The notes beneath the pieces were generated by a model that was given only the letters and a program-made list of their open reading frames with translations, did not search any database and was not told the DNA's origin. A stretch of DNA of 64,000 nt from Sphingorhabdus lacus (GTDB taxonomy: Bacteria; Pseudomonadota; Alphaproteobacteria; Sphingomonadales; Sphingomonadaceae): contig NZ_CP035733.1 of NCBI RefSeq assembly GCF_009768975.1, positions 1,116,001 through 1,180,000 of the forward strand, given 5' to 3'. Of the stretch, positions 33,487-41,593 are shown one piece after another. The first letter of the stretch is position 1. Each line of letters begins with the position of its first letter. The position numbers and the translations under genes were made by a program.

Positions 33487-35463
33487 TTAAAAGCGCGCGC
33501 GAATGCCGCCATAAATGGCACGGCGTTCAACGGGGTAGTAGATGACCGACGCAGGCGTTGCCAGGATCGCTGCGGAAACGTCCCCAATCGCCTTCTCGTT
33601 CGTCAGATTGCGCGCGTCGACAAACAGATCCACACCATCCAGCACGCGTGCGCTGCCCGAAATGCCAAGCAGCGTATAGCTCGAAGTACGCGTCGTGTTG
33701 CGGTAATCGGCCCATGCACCTTGTGGCACCCATTCCAGATTCGGCGCTATGTGCAGATCATCACTGCCGATCCGCACTTCCGACCGAAGAACATGCTTGG
33801 GAACAACAGGTAGGCGGTTATTGCCATATTGGGCATCGTTCACGAAACGGAAGTCGGAATATTGCCAAATCTGCCGGAAACGGAGCCAGTCGGTTGGTTC
33901 TGCGCTGAACGCCGCTTCGACGCCCTGATGCCGTGTCTTGTCCGCGTTGAACGTCGAGGCGGGGATGTCCGGGCCGACGGTAAACTGCAGCATTTCGCGC
34001 GTCACCGACGCACGGTAGAAAGCAACATCCCAGCTGGCCCAACCCGCCTTGCCGCGTGTACCGATTTCCCCGGTCCAGGCGGTCTGGGCCTTTACCGGCA
34101 CGAACGCTGCTATTTGTGCCAATTCCACAAAGGTCGGAAACTCGGCGGATTTGCTGTAATTGGCGAAGAACTGGACGTCAGCGGTCGGTTCCCACAAGAG
34201 ACCCGCTTTCGGCGAAAAGGCATTGAAAGAGGCACTGCCGGTAACGGCTGTCGGGACGATCTGCGCCTGCTTGCGGAAGCCATCGGCATAAATACCACCT
34301 GCGACCAGAGTCAATTGCGCGACCGGGCTGAACCTGATTTCGCCGTAGATATTCGATGTGCGTGCCGTCTGGTCTGCGTCAAATGTAAGGGCACCACGTT
34401 TGCCGTTCACATTGACGAACCGTTTCGCATCAATCGTACCCCAACGCGATTCGCCGCCCAGAGTCAGGCTCCACCCTTCCCCTTCCCGATCATAGCGCGC
34501 AAACACGCCCCGATCGGTCGACACCTGATCGACCACCTGGAAAATAGGATGATATAGTTCCTTGGCATTCAGGAACGCACCGACATCAAGGCGGCTCTGC
34601 CCCCAATCAAAGCGCGTGCGGTTCTGGATGCGGATCGAGTTGATATCGCGGGCCTGATCGCCGACAAAATTGCCGGTACGCGGCACGTTCAGTGCGTTCG
34701 CTGCGTTCAGGGCTCCAGGAAGTTCCTGATCCAACGTTGTCGCGCTTCCGTAAAAACGGGTGGAGATCACATCCGAAATACGTAAGCCCACATTGCCATT
34801 AAAACGGATGGAATCGCGCCGCGCATGCTGGCGGTCACCGTCATGGCTATCGGCGCTGATCGCCGCCCAGACGTTCGCATTTTCGTCACCTGCTCCATAG
34901 GATGCAAGACCGCGGTAAAAGTTGAAGCTGCCGACATCGCCACGCAAATACAGGCCCCGCGCATTGTCGCCGGTTGGCGTGACGCCATTGATCGCCCCGC
35001 CCAAAGTGCCAGATCCGAAACGTAGGGCGTTGGCGCCGCGATAGACTTCAAGATGGTCGAAAAAGATCGGCTCCAATTCTTGGAAGTCACCATTGTCATC
35101 GGCCAGATTGATAGGAATGCCATCCTGCAGCAGCGTCAGGCCGCGCATATGGAACCCGCGCGAAAGGCCCGATCCGCGGATCGAGATGCGGACCTCCTGC
35201 CCGAAGCGCGGCTGCGTGTAGACACCGGGCGAAAAGGCGAGCGTATCGCGCAGGGAAACTATGGTCTTGTCGGCATAATCTTCATGGCTGACAATGTCTG
35301 TGCCGCCAGGAGTCTTGGTGGCCCGCTCTTCTGCTTCGTCAGACGCAGCGCGGCCGGTCACAATGATCGTGGGATCGGCAGCCTCTTCGGCGGCAACATT
35401 CTGGGCAAGCGTAACGGTAAGGGCGCATGCCGAAGTGGCACGCAAAAAGCTTTTGATATTCAT
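33487..35463 (-). CDS. TonB-dependent receptor (metal/siderophore type)
   Basis: This 658-aa outer-membrane receptor has a signal peptide (1-25), a TonB-box-like DPTIIVTG, a plug domain (about 50-165, SIRGSGLSRGFHMRGLTLLQDGIP, VYRGANALRFGSGTLGGAIN) and a 22-strand barrel ending in RARF. The plug resembles siderophore receptors of the FecA/iron class. Linkage to a PepSY protein and DUF2946 suggests iron or copper uptake; the ligand cannot be told. No Fur box was recognised. Confidence 0.92.
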   Translation of the reverse strand: MNIKSFLRATSACALTVTLAQNVAAEEAADPTIIVTGRAASDEAEERATKTPGGTDIVSHEDYADKTIVSLRDTLAFSPGVYTQPRFGQEVRISIRGSGLSRGFHMRGLTLLQDGIPINLADDNGDFQELEPIFFDHLEVYRGANALRFGSGTLGGAINGVTPTGDNARGLYLRGDVGSFNFYRGLASYGAGDENANVWAAISADSHDGDRQHARRDSIRFNGNVGLRISDVISTRFYGSATTLDQELPGALNAANALNVPRTGNFVGDQARDINSIRIQNRTRFDWGQSRLDVGAFLNAKELYHPIFQVVDQVSTDRGVFARYDREGEGWSLTLGGESRWGTIDAKRFVNVNGKRGALTFDADQTARTSNIYGEIRFSPVAQLTLVAGGIYADGFRKQAQIVPTAVTGSASFNAFSPKAGLLWEPTADVQFFANYSKSAEFPTFVELAQIAAFVPVKAQTAWTGEIGTRGKAGWASWDVAFYRASVTREMLQFTVGPDIPASTFNADKTRHQGVEAAFSAEPTDWLRFRQIWQYSDFRFVNDAQYGNNRLPVVPKHVLRSEVRIGSDDLHIAPNLEWVPQGAWADYRNTTRTSSYTLLGISGSARVLDGVDLFVDARNLTNEKAIGDVSAAILATPASVIYYPVERRAIYGGIRARF

Positions 35464-35514
35464 GGTTTTTTCCTAATTCTAAACGGGAGAAAGGCCGCAA
35501 AGCAGCCCTGAGGT

Positions 35515-35928
35515 TTAGATGTAGGACGGTGGGCCTATGGCCGGTGGCGGCGGCGCGGCGAGGCCGTGACCGACCGAAATCTCGCGCATCGCAAATACGG
35601 GAACCGCCGTTGCGACGGGCGGCATTGCGATAAAGACTGTGTCGGCGGGAGCATCGCCGGCCATCGCGGCACCTGCAAAGGCGCAGGGCTGATGTTCGAC
35701 CGATTTACCCTTGGCCGGGTCTTCTTTGTGCAGCTTGCCTGATTTGTCCATCCAGACCGTCTGCGTGTCCATGCCGGTACAGATGGTCAGCGCGAAACCA
35801 CGCTCACTGGACGGCATAAAGCCCGCAGGAAGGACAATGCGCACCGCCAGCGCGAGCACGATCAGTGCAGCAGCCAGGTTCCGGAAAGGCAAAAATGTGC
35901 GAATCACGCGCGCCCTATGCGCCTGCAC
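35515..35928 (-). CDS. DUF2946-like exported protein
   Basis: This 137-aa protein has one N-terminal span or signal anchor (about 17-36, ALIVLALAVRIVLPAGFMPS), an ICTGMD motif, an HQPCAFAG motif and a proline-rich end (APPPPAIGPPSYI). These fit the DUF2946 family, frequently found beside TonB receptors of metal uptake. Its biochemical role is unknown. It lies 51 bp upstream of the TonB receptor on the same strand. Confidence 0.72.
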   Translation of the reverse strand: MQAHRARVIRTFLPFRNLAAALIVLALAVRIVLPAGFMPSSERGFALTICTGMDTQTVWMDKSGKLHKEDPAKGKSVEHQPCAFAGAAMAGDAPADTVFIAMPPVATAVPVFAMREISVGHGLAAPPPPAIGPPSYI

Positions 35929-35946
35929 TTTTCGTCGTGCAAGCCC

Positions 35947-36480
35947 TTAACCCTTCCACTCCCGCCGCTCCTCGGCAACGCGCAAGACGTCATACGCGGC
36001 TTGCCCGGCCTGAAAAGCCTTGGCCGCGTCGGCATTTCCGGGGTTGACGTCGGGGTGGGTTTCCTTGGCAATTTTGCGCCAGGCTTTTTTGGCATCTTCG
36101 AAGGTGGAATCACTGTCGAGGCCCAGAATATCAAGGGCATGCATCTCGTCGCGAGTCCGGCTGCCGTCGCCGGACCCTGCCCAGCCATAATGGGCGGCTT
36201 CCTTATAGCCTGATGCATCGCGCCGCTCATTGGCTTCGCGCTGCTCCGCCTCTTCTTTAGTCAGGCCCTCAAAATAGTCCCAGCCGCGATTATATTCGGC
36301 GGCATGTTCTTCGCAGAACATCCAGCGGTCCGGATTATTGGGTGATTTGGGTGCCGGGCAATTGCCCGCTTTGGCGCAGCCATGCCGGTCGCAAAGCCGC
36401 ACCTGCTGCGCGTCACTGCTGCTGCCATAGCCGCGCCAGCGGGGAAATCCCCAGTCATTTTTTCGCGTGGATCGAACCAT
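35947..36480 (-). CDS. J-domain protein with cysteine-rich N-terminus
   Basis: This 177-aa protein ends in a J domain (about 112-172: HALDILGLDSDSTFEDAKKAWRKIAKETHPDVNPGN), with the HPD tripeptide needed to stimulate DnaK. The N-terminal part has CDRHGCAKAGNCPAP and MFCEEHAAEYN, a possible zinc site of Cys and His. Such short J proteins are common in alphaproteobacteria and of unknown client. It ends 18 bp before the DUF2946 gene on the same strand. Confidence 0.88.
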   Translation of the reverse strand: MVRSTRKNDWGFPRWRGYGSSSDAQQVRLCDRHGCAKAGNCPAPKSPNNPDRWMFCEEHAAEYNRGWDYFEGLTKEEAEQREANERRDASGYKEAAHYGWAGSGDGSRTRDEMHALDILGLDSDSTFEDAKKAWRKIAKETHPDVNPGNADAAKAFQAGQAAYDVLRVAEERREWKG

Positions 36481-36531
36481 GCCGCCGACTTAGCGACGGC
36501 ATGGAGATATTGCTAGAGCGCTATATGCTTT

Positions 36532-37167
36532 TTATGCGCCGGTGAGTGCGCCGCCCATCATACCAGCGCCAAAAAATGTCGTGAACAGCAGACCCGCGAT
36601 CACACCTGAAACCACCAGCGACAGCACGATATATATCAGTACGATGACAACGGTGAAGCCAGCGACCTTCTCTTTTGGAACACCCAGAACAGGCTGCAAA
36701 CCCAGATAGATCAGGTATACAACATACGCGATAGCCGCGAGTGAAATGAGACCTCCCAAAATCGGGATCCAGCTTACCAAGCCAGCGGCCCAAGTGGGGG
36801 TCGACGCATAGGTCATCAACTTGGTTGACTGCACGATATCCGATTTGCCGTTAAAGCTGGGGGACACCGCGTTGACGATAATGCTCATCACATAAAGTGT
36901 GACCAAGGAAAGCACATAACCCAATAACGCCATGGTGGTGATCGCGCTAAAGCCCATCGCCATCATGCCGCCGCCCATTCCGCCAAGTCCGGCCGCCGTA
37001 ATTCCAAAGACACCCGTGAACAGAACTGCGGCAACCAAAGGAATGGCCGCCAAAATCATGGCATAGCCCGTGAAAAGCCCGCTAGCCGTAGCTGGTTCGT
37101 CCGCAATCACATTCCACTCTTCAGCGGGCTTCAAAATTATATTCTTCGCACGATCGATTATCGACAT
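36532..37167 (-). CDS. Yip1-domain membrane protein
   Basis: This 211-aa protein has five spans and the Yip1-family opening (RAKNIILKPAEEWNVIADE). A Gly/Met-rich stretch (GGMGGGMMAMG) lies between spans 1 and 2 and the end is FFGAGMMGGALTGA. Function in bacteria is unknown. The frame continues upstream to 37611 but that part is antisense to the next gene; the ATG at 37167 gives the family N-terminus. Confidence 0.85.
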   Translation of the reverse strand: MSIIDRAKNIILKPAEEWNVIADEPATASGLFTGYAMILAAIPLVAAVLFTGVFGITAAGLGGMGGGMMAMGFSAITTMALLGYVLSLVTLYVMSIIVNAVSPSFNGKSDIVQSTKLMTYASTPTWAAGLVSWIPILGGLISLAAIAYVVYLIYLGLQPVLGVPKEKVAGFTVVIVLIYIVLSLVVSGVIAGLLFTTFFGAGMMGGALTGA

Positions 37168-37261
37168 GAACTTACCCCTCAAACAAATTGGCCTCTTGCG
37201 TCGACACAGACCATAATCGATAGGATAAGTAAATGTGACGTAAGCGTAAACGGGGGGAACT

Positions 37262-37651
37262 ATGGCGCTGATTTCGAGAATTTTAGTAGGTATCATCGGT
37301 CTGATGGCGTTGCTAGGCGTGGGGCCACACTGGTTCCGGTTGCAGCATTTGCCTGTTGAACGTGGCATGCAGGCGCTCGGGGAAGTCGGGCGCGCCAATG
37401 TGCGTGCCGATGTCGGCGGCTTGTTTTTGGCGATCGCTCTGTTCGCATTTATCGCCGCAGCCAAACAAAGCAGAACATGGGCATTGGCCGCGATGGTACT
37501 TGTCGGCAGCGCCTTGGTCGGCCGCTTTGTCAGCCTTGCGATAGACGGTTTTGGCCCACGCGTCGGCGCACCGATAGCGATTGAAGCACTGATCGTCGCT
37601 ATCTTTGCCATGGCCTATTGGGCATGGGGTAAAAAGCCAGAGGGTCTATAA
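37262..37651 (+). CDS. Four-span membrane protein, DUF4345-like
   Basis: This 129-aa protein has four spans (about 5-20, 47-67, 70-90, 102-122) and a pattern (ARANVRADVGGLFLAIALF) typical of DUF4345-like small membrane proteins. Its function is unknown. Its last five codons and stop overlap the 3' end of the convergent rnpB gene. Confidence 0.7.
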   Translation: MALISRILVGIIGLMALLGVGPHWFRLQHLPVERGMQALGEVGRANVRADVGGLFLAIALFAFIAAAKQSRTWALAAMVLVGSALVGRFVSLAIDGFGPRVGAPIAIEALIVAIFAMAYWAWGKKPEGL

Positions 37652-38003
37652 GCCGGGTTTTGTCCACCGCCCGAAGGCGATTGGGCGACCATTCATCTAG
37701 GCGGAACATTGCTGCGCCGCTCATGCAACCAACCCGGGCGACTGGCAGGAGGATGCCATGTGCCGCCCCTATTCGGTTTTGCTCCCGGTGGGGTTTGCCG
37801 TGCCGTTCCTGTTACCAGCAACGCGGTGCGCTCTTACCGCACCATTTCGACCTTACCGCATCGCAATGCGGAGGTATGATTTCTGTGGCACTTTCCCTTG
37901 AGTTACCTCAGCCGGACGTTATCCGGCACCGTTCCTCGCTGGAGCCCGGACTTTCCTCCCCAACACAGTTACCCGTGAAGCGGCGGTCGCCCAACCCTCT
38001 GGC
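37636..38003 (-). ncRNA. rnpB: RNase P RNA (class A)
   Basis: Read on the minus strand the RNA starts GCCAGAGGGTTGGGCGACCGCC, soon has the universal GAGGAAAGTCCGGGCTCC (P4 5' half) and ends ACAAAACCCGGCTTATAGACC followed by CTCTGGC, which pairs with the 5' end to form P1. The total of about 368 nt fits alphaproteobacterial type A. T residues (37631-37635) follow the 3' end. It is the catalytic RNA that trims tRNA 5' ends. Confidence 0.96.
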
Positions 38004-38008
38004 ACGGA

Positions 38009-38701
38009 CTATGTAGCACCCCCGCCTTCATAGGCCAAGAGCAGGCTCCACAATATTGCGCGGCTTTCGCCGTCGATCACACCATCGATATTTTCCTGCC
38101 GGAAACGACGCTGAAACGCGACCACGGCAGCACGGCCATCGGCCACGCTGTAGCCATAGCGCTCCAGCGCCAGCAGAAAGGCTGCGTCGGTCCAACCGGG
38201 ATCGACGAGCTTTTCGCTCGGCCGTGGCACCGCCAGCCCTAATTTTGCCAAACGTGCCCAATCGAACAATTCACCAGGATCCTCCTTGCGCGTGGGCGCG
38301 ACATCGCTGTGGCCCACAACATTCCTTGGATCGATGCCGTAGGTTTTAACGAGTTCGGCGACGAGGCGCGTAACCGTATCCATCTGCGCTTCGGGAAATG
38401 GACGGTAACCGAATTCATGCCCTGGATTGACAATCTCGATCCCGATGCTGGCGCTGTTGCAATCGGTAATGCCGCGCCAATAAGACAGTCCGGCATGCTG
38501 CGCGCGCTGTTCTTCGCGAACCATGTGAACCAACTGCCCATCTTCATCGACAACATAATGCGCCGAAACCTTGGATGCGGGGTTAGCGAGCCAGTCAATC
38601 GCAGCGGCGCCCGTCGGCATTCCGGTGTAATGCAGAACCAGCATCGTGATAGGCAGGGTACGTTCGCCGAAATTGGGCGATGGGTTCCAGATCATGGTCA
38701 T
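38009..38701 (-). CDS. N-acetylmuramoyl-L-alanine amidase
   Basis: This 230-aa protein is an Amidase_2-family zinc enzyme, AmpD/AmiD-like, that cuts the lactyl-amide bond between MurNAc and the stem peptide. Zinc ligands are seen as H24 in LVLHYTG, a second His in AQHAGLSYW or the VGHSDVAP motif, and the Asp of KEDPG. A C-terminal peptidoglycan-binding-like repeat (about 165-225, RYGYSVADGRAAVVAFQRRF) is present. No signal peptide is seen, so it may act in the cytoplasm on recycled muropeptides. It follows cheR on the same strand. Confidence 0.9.
   Translation of the reverse strand: MTMIWNPSPNFGERTLPITMLVLHYTGMPTGAAAIDWLANPASKVSAHYVVDEDGQLVHMVREEQRAQHAGLSYWRGITDCNSASIGIEIVNPGHEFGYRPFPEAQMDTVTRLVAELVKTYGIDPRNVVGHSDVAPTRKEDPGELFDWARLAKLGLAVPRPSEKLVDPGWTDAAFLLALERYGYSVADGRAAVVAFQRRFRQENIDGVIDGESRAILWSLLLAYEGGGAT
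38010..38038 (-). promoter_or_regulatory. rnpB promoter inside the amidase gene
   Basis: On the minus strand TTGGCC (38038-38033) and TACATA (38015-38010) are spaced by 17 nt and lie 6 nt in front of the 5' end of rnpB (38003). This fits a sigma-70-type promoter. The -35 to -10 region is the last ten codons of the amidase gene, whose TAG stop overlaps the -10 box. Confidence 0.65.
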
Positions 38702-38738
38702 GGCCTAACCATAGGCAAAGCAACGGGTTGGCGCAATA

Positions 38739-39602
38739 TCAGCCGAAGCGGTGTTGCGCGATCATGCTTTGGGTCGCAGCCCGGGTCATCGGCTCGTAAA
38801 AGCCGCGAAATTCGGGGCTCGATTTGAACTTTTGCGTTTGTCCAATCACGGTTTCCGCGGCACCGAGCATCAATATGCCGTCATCGGCGATGCGCGCCGC
38901 AATGGCATCTAGTACCTGCACCCGCTTATCTTCGCCCAGATACATGAGCATATTGCGGCAAAGGATAACATCGAACTTGCCGAAATGCGGAGCCGGTAGC
39001 AGCATATTATGTTCGGAAAAGGTAACGGCGCGCCGCAGATTGTCCTTGGCTACCCAGTCTTCGTCATCCTGGTCGAAATAACGCAGCATCTGCATCACAG
39101 GTAAGCCGCGCTGGATTTCAAATTGGGAATAGCGCCCTGCCCGCGCCTGCGTGAGCGCGGAAGTCGAAATATCGGTGGCGATGATCTGGATCGTCCATCC
39201 CCGCCATTTTTCCGCATTTTCCTGAATAGCCATTGCCAGAGAATAGGGTTCTTGCCCTGTCGAACAGGCCGCCGACCAGATACGCAGCTTTTTACTCGCC
39301 ATGCGCTGTTCGCGCAGCATATCCAATACCGGACCAGTCAGTAGAGCAAAATTTGCCTGATCCCGAAAAAAACAGGTTTCGTTGTTTATCATCGCCTCTA
39401 CGCAGGCGCTCGTCAATTTGGGGTCTGCGTCAATTTCTATCAAGCCAATCAGCGTATCGAGATCAGGGATTGAATTTTCGCGCATCAACGGCTTCAAAGC
39501 CATGTCGATGCGCCAGTGCCGGTTGGCCAACAATGTCTGCCCGGTATGCTTTTCCAAAAGCGCCGACAGCGACGCATAGGCTTTGGGCTGGGTCATACTC
39601 AT
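38739..39602 (-). CDS. cheR: Chemotaxis methyltransferase CheR
   Basis: This 287-aa protein methylates glutamates of chemoreceptors with SAM. An N-terminal helical domain (about 1-75) precedes the SAM-binding domain with LRIWSAACSTGQEPYSLAM, ATDISTSALTQARAGRYSQFE and FDVILCRNMLMYLGED. Its start overlaps the cheB stop (ATGA). No methyl-accepting receptor gene lies in the window. Confidence 0.95.
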   Translation of the reverse strand: MSMTQPKAYASLSALLEKHTGQTLLANRHWRIDMALKPLMRENSIPDLDTLIGLIEIDADPKLTSACVEAMINNETCFFRDQANFALLTGPVLDMLREQRMASKKLRIWSAACSTGQEPYSLAMAIQENAEKWRGWTIQIIATDISTSALTQARAGRYSQFEIQRGLPVMQMLRYFDQDDEDWVAKDNLRRAVTFSEHNMLLPAPHFGKFDVILCRNMLMYLGEDKRVQVLDAIAARIADDGILMLGAAETVIGQTQKFKSSPEFRGFYEPMTRAATQSMIAQHRFG

Positions 39603-40684
39603 GCCGCTTTCGCAATACGGCCAAGTAAGTCGGTCATTTCGTGGGGCGCCAATATCGCACTGGCGAAGCCACCTTTAGCAACGGCGCCGGGCATACCCCA
39701 GACCACAGATGTTTCAACATCCTGAACCAAAGTGGTTCCGCCTGCTTCGATAATATCTTCAGCACCGCTAGCGCCATCATTGCCCATACCGCTAAAAACA
39801 ATGCCCAGACATCCAGCGCCATAAATGCGCGCGAGTGACTGGAACATCGCGTCAACTGACGGGCAGTAACGGCTTTCGGTAAATTCTTCGAGCCGGTCGA
39901 GGATCACGCCATGCCGCTCGCGTCGGCACACGAGATGGGCATCGCCAGGTGCGATATAAATATGTCCGTTTTGCACAGGCTCTTGCGCTGTCGCGACAGA
40001 GACCTGACGATCTGTCAGTCCGCCCAATTGCCGGGCGAAAAAATGCATGAAGGCGTCGGGCAAATGCTGCGTGATGAAAATCGGGCAATCCAATGCCGGA
40101 TCGAGATTGCGGATGATTTCGTAGATTGGCGGAATACCCCCCGTCGACGCGCCAATCGCGATGCATTTTGGCCTTACAATCTGTTGATATTCCACCGCCA
40201 GCTTTGCGGTGACCACAGCTTCGCTACGGTTATGCTGGCGTGCGGTCCGGCCGAGGCGGACCACCTTATCAATGAGAATTTCCGAAAAGCGTCCCGAGAA
40301 TCCGGAGCGCCCCGGTTTGGCCAATGTGTCACAGGCGCCTAGCGACAAGGCATTCAATGCGGCAGGGCCGTTTTCTTCCGCAAAAGCCGAAACGACCAGA
40401 ACCCGCGCGCCATTAGACTTGTCTAAAATGTCCGGCAGCGCATCGAGACCGGAGCGCTTGGGCATTTCAATATCGAGCAGGATGATGTCGACATCCTTAT
40501 GCTCCAGATGTTCGAGTGCGACGTCGCTATCGGGCGCTTCGCATACAATTTCGATATGTTTGTGCTGGCCAAGCACACGCGCAAAAATGGAGCGGGCCAC
40601 CACACTATCATCGACCAGCATAACGCGGATAGGCGCCACATCCGGGTCTGGCGTTGCGCCAGATAGTTGGTGCGTGACCGTCAC
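39599..40684 (-). CDS. cheB: Chemotaxis methylesterase CheB
   Basis: This 361-aa protein has a receiver domain (about 18-130, phosphorylated Asp in DIILLDIEMP) and a methylesterase domain with the nucleophile Ser in IGASTGGIPP, a His in QHLPDAF and an Asp in GMGNDGASG. It removes methyl groups placed by CheR. A TTG at 40690 and this GTG at 40684 are both possible starts; the GTG has the better spacing to the AAGG site. Confidence 0.94.
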   Translation of the reverse strand: MTVTHQLSGATPDPDVAPIRVMLVDDSVVARSIFARVLGQHKHIEIVCEAPDSDVALEHLEHKDVDIILLDIEMPKRSGLDALPDILDKSNGARVLVVSAFAEENGPAALNALSLGACDTLAKPGRSGFSGRFSEILIDKVVRLGRTARQHNRSEAVVTAKLAVEYQQIVRPKCIAIGASTGGIPPIYEIIRNLDPALDCPIFITQHLPDAFMHFFARQLGGLTDRQVSVATAQEPVQNGHIYIAPGDAHLVCRRERHGVILDRLEEFTESRYCPSVDAMFQSLARIYGAGCLGIVFSGMGNDGASGAEDIIEAGGTTLVQDVETSVVWGMPGAVAKGGFASAILAPHEMTDLLGRIAKAA

Positions 40685-40696
40685 CGTCAACTGCCT

Positions 40697-41062
40697 TTAG
40701 ATACAGCCGACGATTTGCAGCTTGGCCTCAAGTGTCTCGCGGTCAAACGGCTTCATCACATATTCGTCTGCCCCGGCATCGATTGCCGCCTTGATATGAC
40801 CAATGCCATTTTCGGTTGTGCAAAAAATAACCTTGGCCATCGGAGACGCTACGGATGACCGGTAGGCGCGCAAGAAATCCATGCCGCTCATGATCGGCAT
40901 ATTCCAGTCGAGCAATATAACGTCCGGTGTGGTTTGCGCACAATGGTCGAGCGCTTCCTTGCCGTCAGCAGCTTCCGCCACGTCAAACTGCATTGTTTCA
41001 AGGATATGCCGCGCTACCTTGCGGATTACCTTGCTGTCATCGACTATCAAACAGGATTTCAT
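40697..41062 (-). CDS. cheY: Chemotaxis response regulator CheY
   Basis: This 121-aa single-domain receiver has the phosphorylation Asp at about residue 52 (ILLDWNMP), the acidic pair D8-D9, a Thr in FCTTE and the Lys of MKPF. It would carry the CheA signal to the flagellar motor. The stop is 12 bp before the cheB start. Confidence 0.93.
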   Translation of the reverse strand: MKSCLIVDDSKVIRKVARHILETMQFDVAEAADGKEALDHCAQTTPDVILLDWNMPIMSGMDFLRAYRSSVASPMAKVIFCTTENGIGHIKAAIDAGADEYVMKPFDRETLEAKLQIVGCI

Positions 41063-41158
41063 CTATAATCCACCTTCATTCTGATCCGTTCGAGACCTTA
41101 TCGGTCGCTCGTTATCGACACGTTAATTTCCCGCGACGTCCGCGAAATTCCGTTCCGT

Positions 41159-41593
41159 TTATGCGGCCATCAATTGTTCGCGCGACACCAGCTTGGCCGG
41201 ATCGAGGATCATGACAAGCTGTTCTCCAACTTCGACGGTCTCCGACACGACAGATTGCCAATGGCTATCCGGCTGGATGCACTGCTGGATCTTTTCGGCA
41301 GATAGAGGCACCACGTCTTCAACCTTGTCGACCGCCAAACCGAAATAATGGCCTGCAATTTCGACCACCACGGCAAGGCAGCCGCGCTGCAGCGTCCGGC
41401 GCTCACCCGTGACGACATATTGGCTGTCGATGAGGGTCAGCACGCGGCTGCGCAGTGCGAAAAGGCCCGCGACGCGCGGGTCGCAATGGGGTACCGGAAT
41501 AACGTCGGGCACATGCACAATGGATTCGATCTGGTCGCTGTTTATGGCCACTCGGCATCCGTGTATATGGGCAATCAGAAACAGGCTGGGCAT
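41159..41593 (-). CDS. cheW: Chemotaxis coupling protein CheW
   Basis: This 144-aa adaptor links receptors to CheA. It shows the CheW pattern: IHGCRVAINSDQIESIVHVPDVIPVPHCDPRVAGLFALRSRVLTLID and later KVEDVVPLS and VGEQLVMILDPAKLV. It overlaps the cheA stop by one base (TGATG). Confidence 0.93.
   Translation of the reverse strand: MPSLFLIAHIHGCRVAINSDQIESIVHVPDVIPVPHCDPRVAGLFALRSRVLTLIDSQYVVTGERRTLQRGCLAVVVEIAGHYFGLAVDKVEDVVPLSAEKIQQCIQPDSHWQSVVSETVEVGEQLVMILDPAKLVSREQLMAA

Noticed and set aside
37168-37611. N-terminal extension of the Yip1-domain protein
   Set aside because: This part is antisense to the DUF4345-like gene; the family N-terminus begins at 37167.
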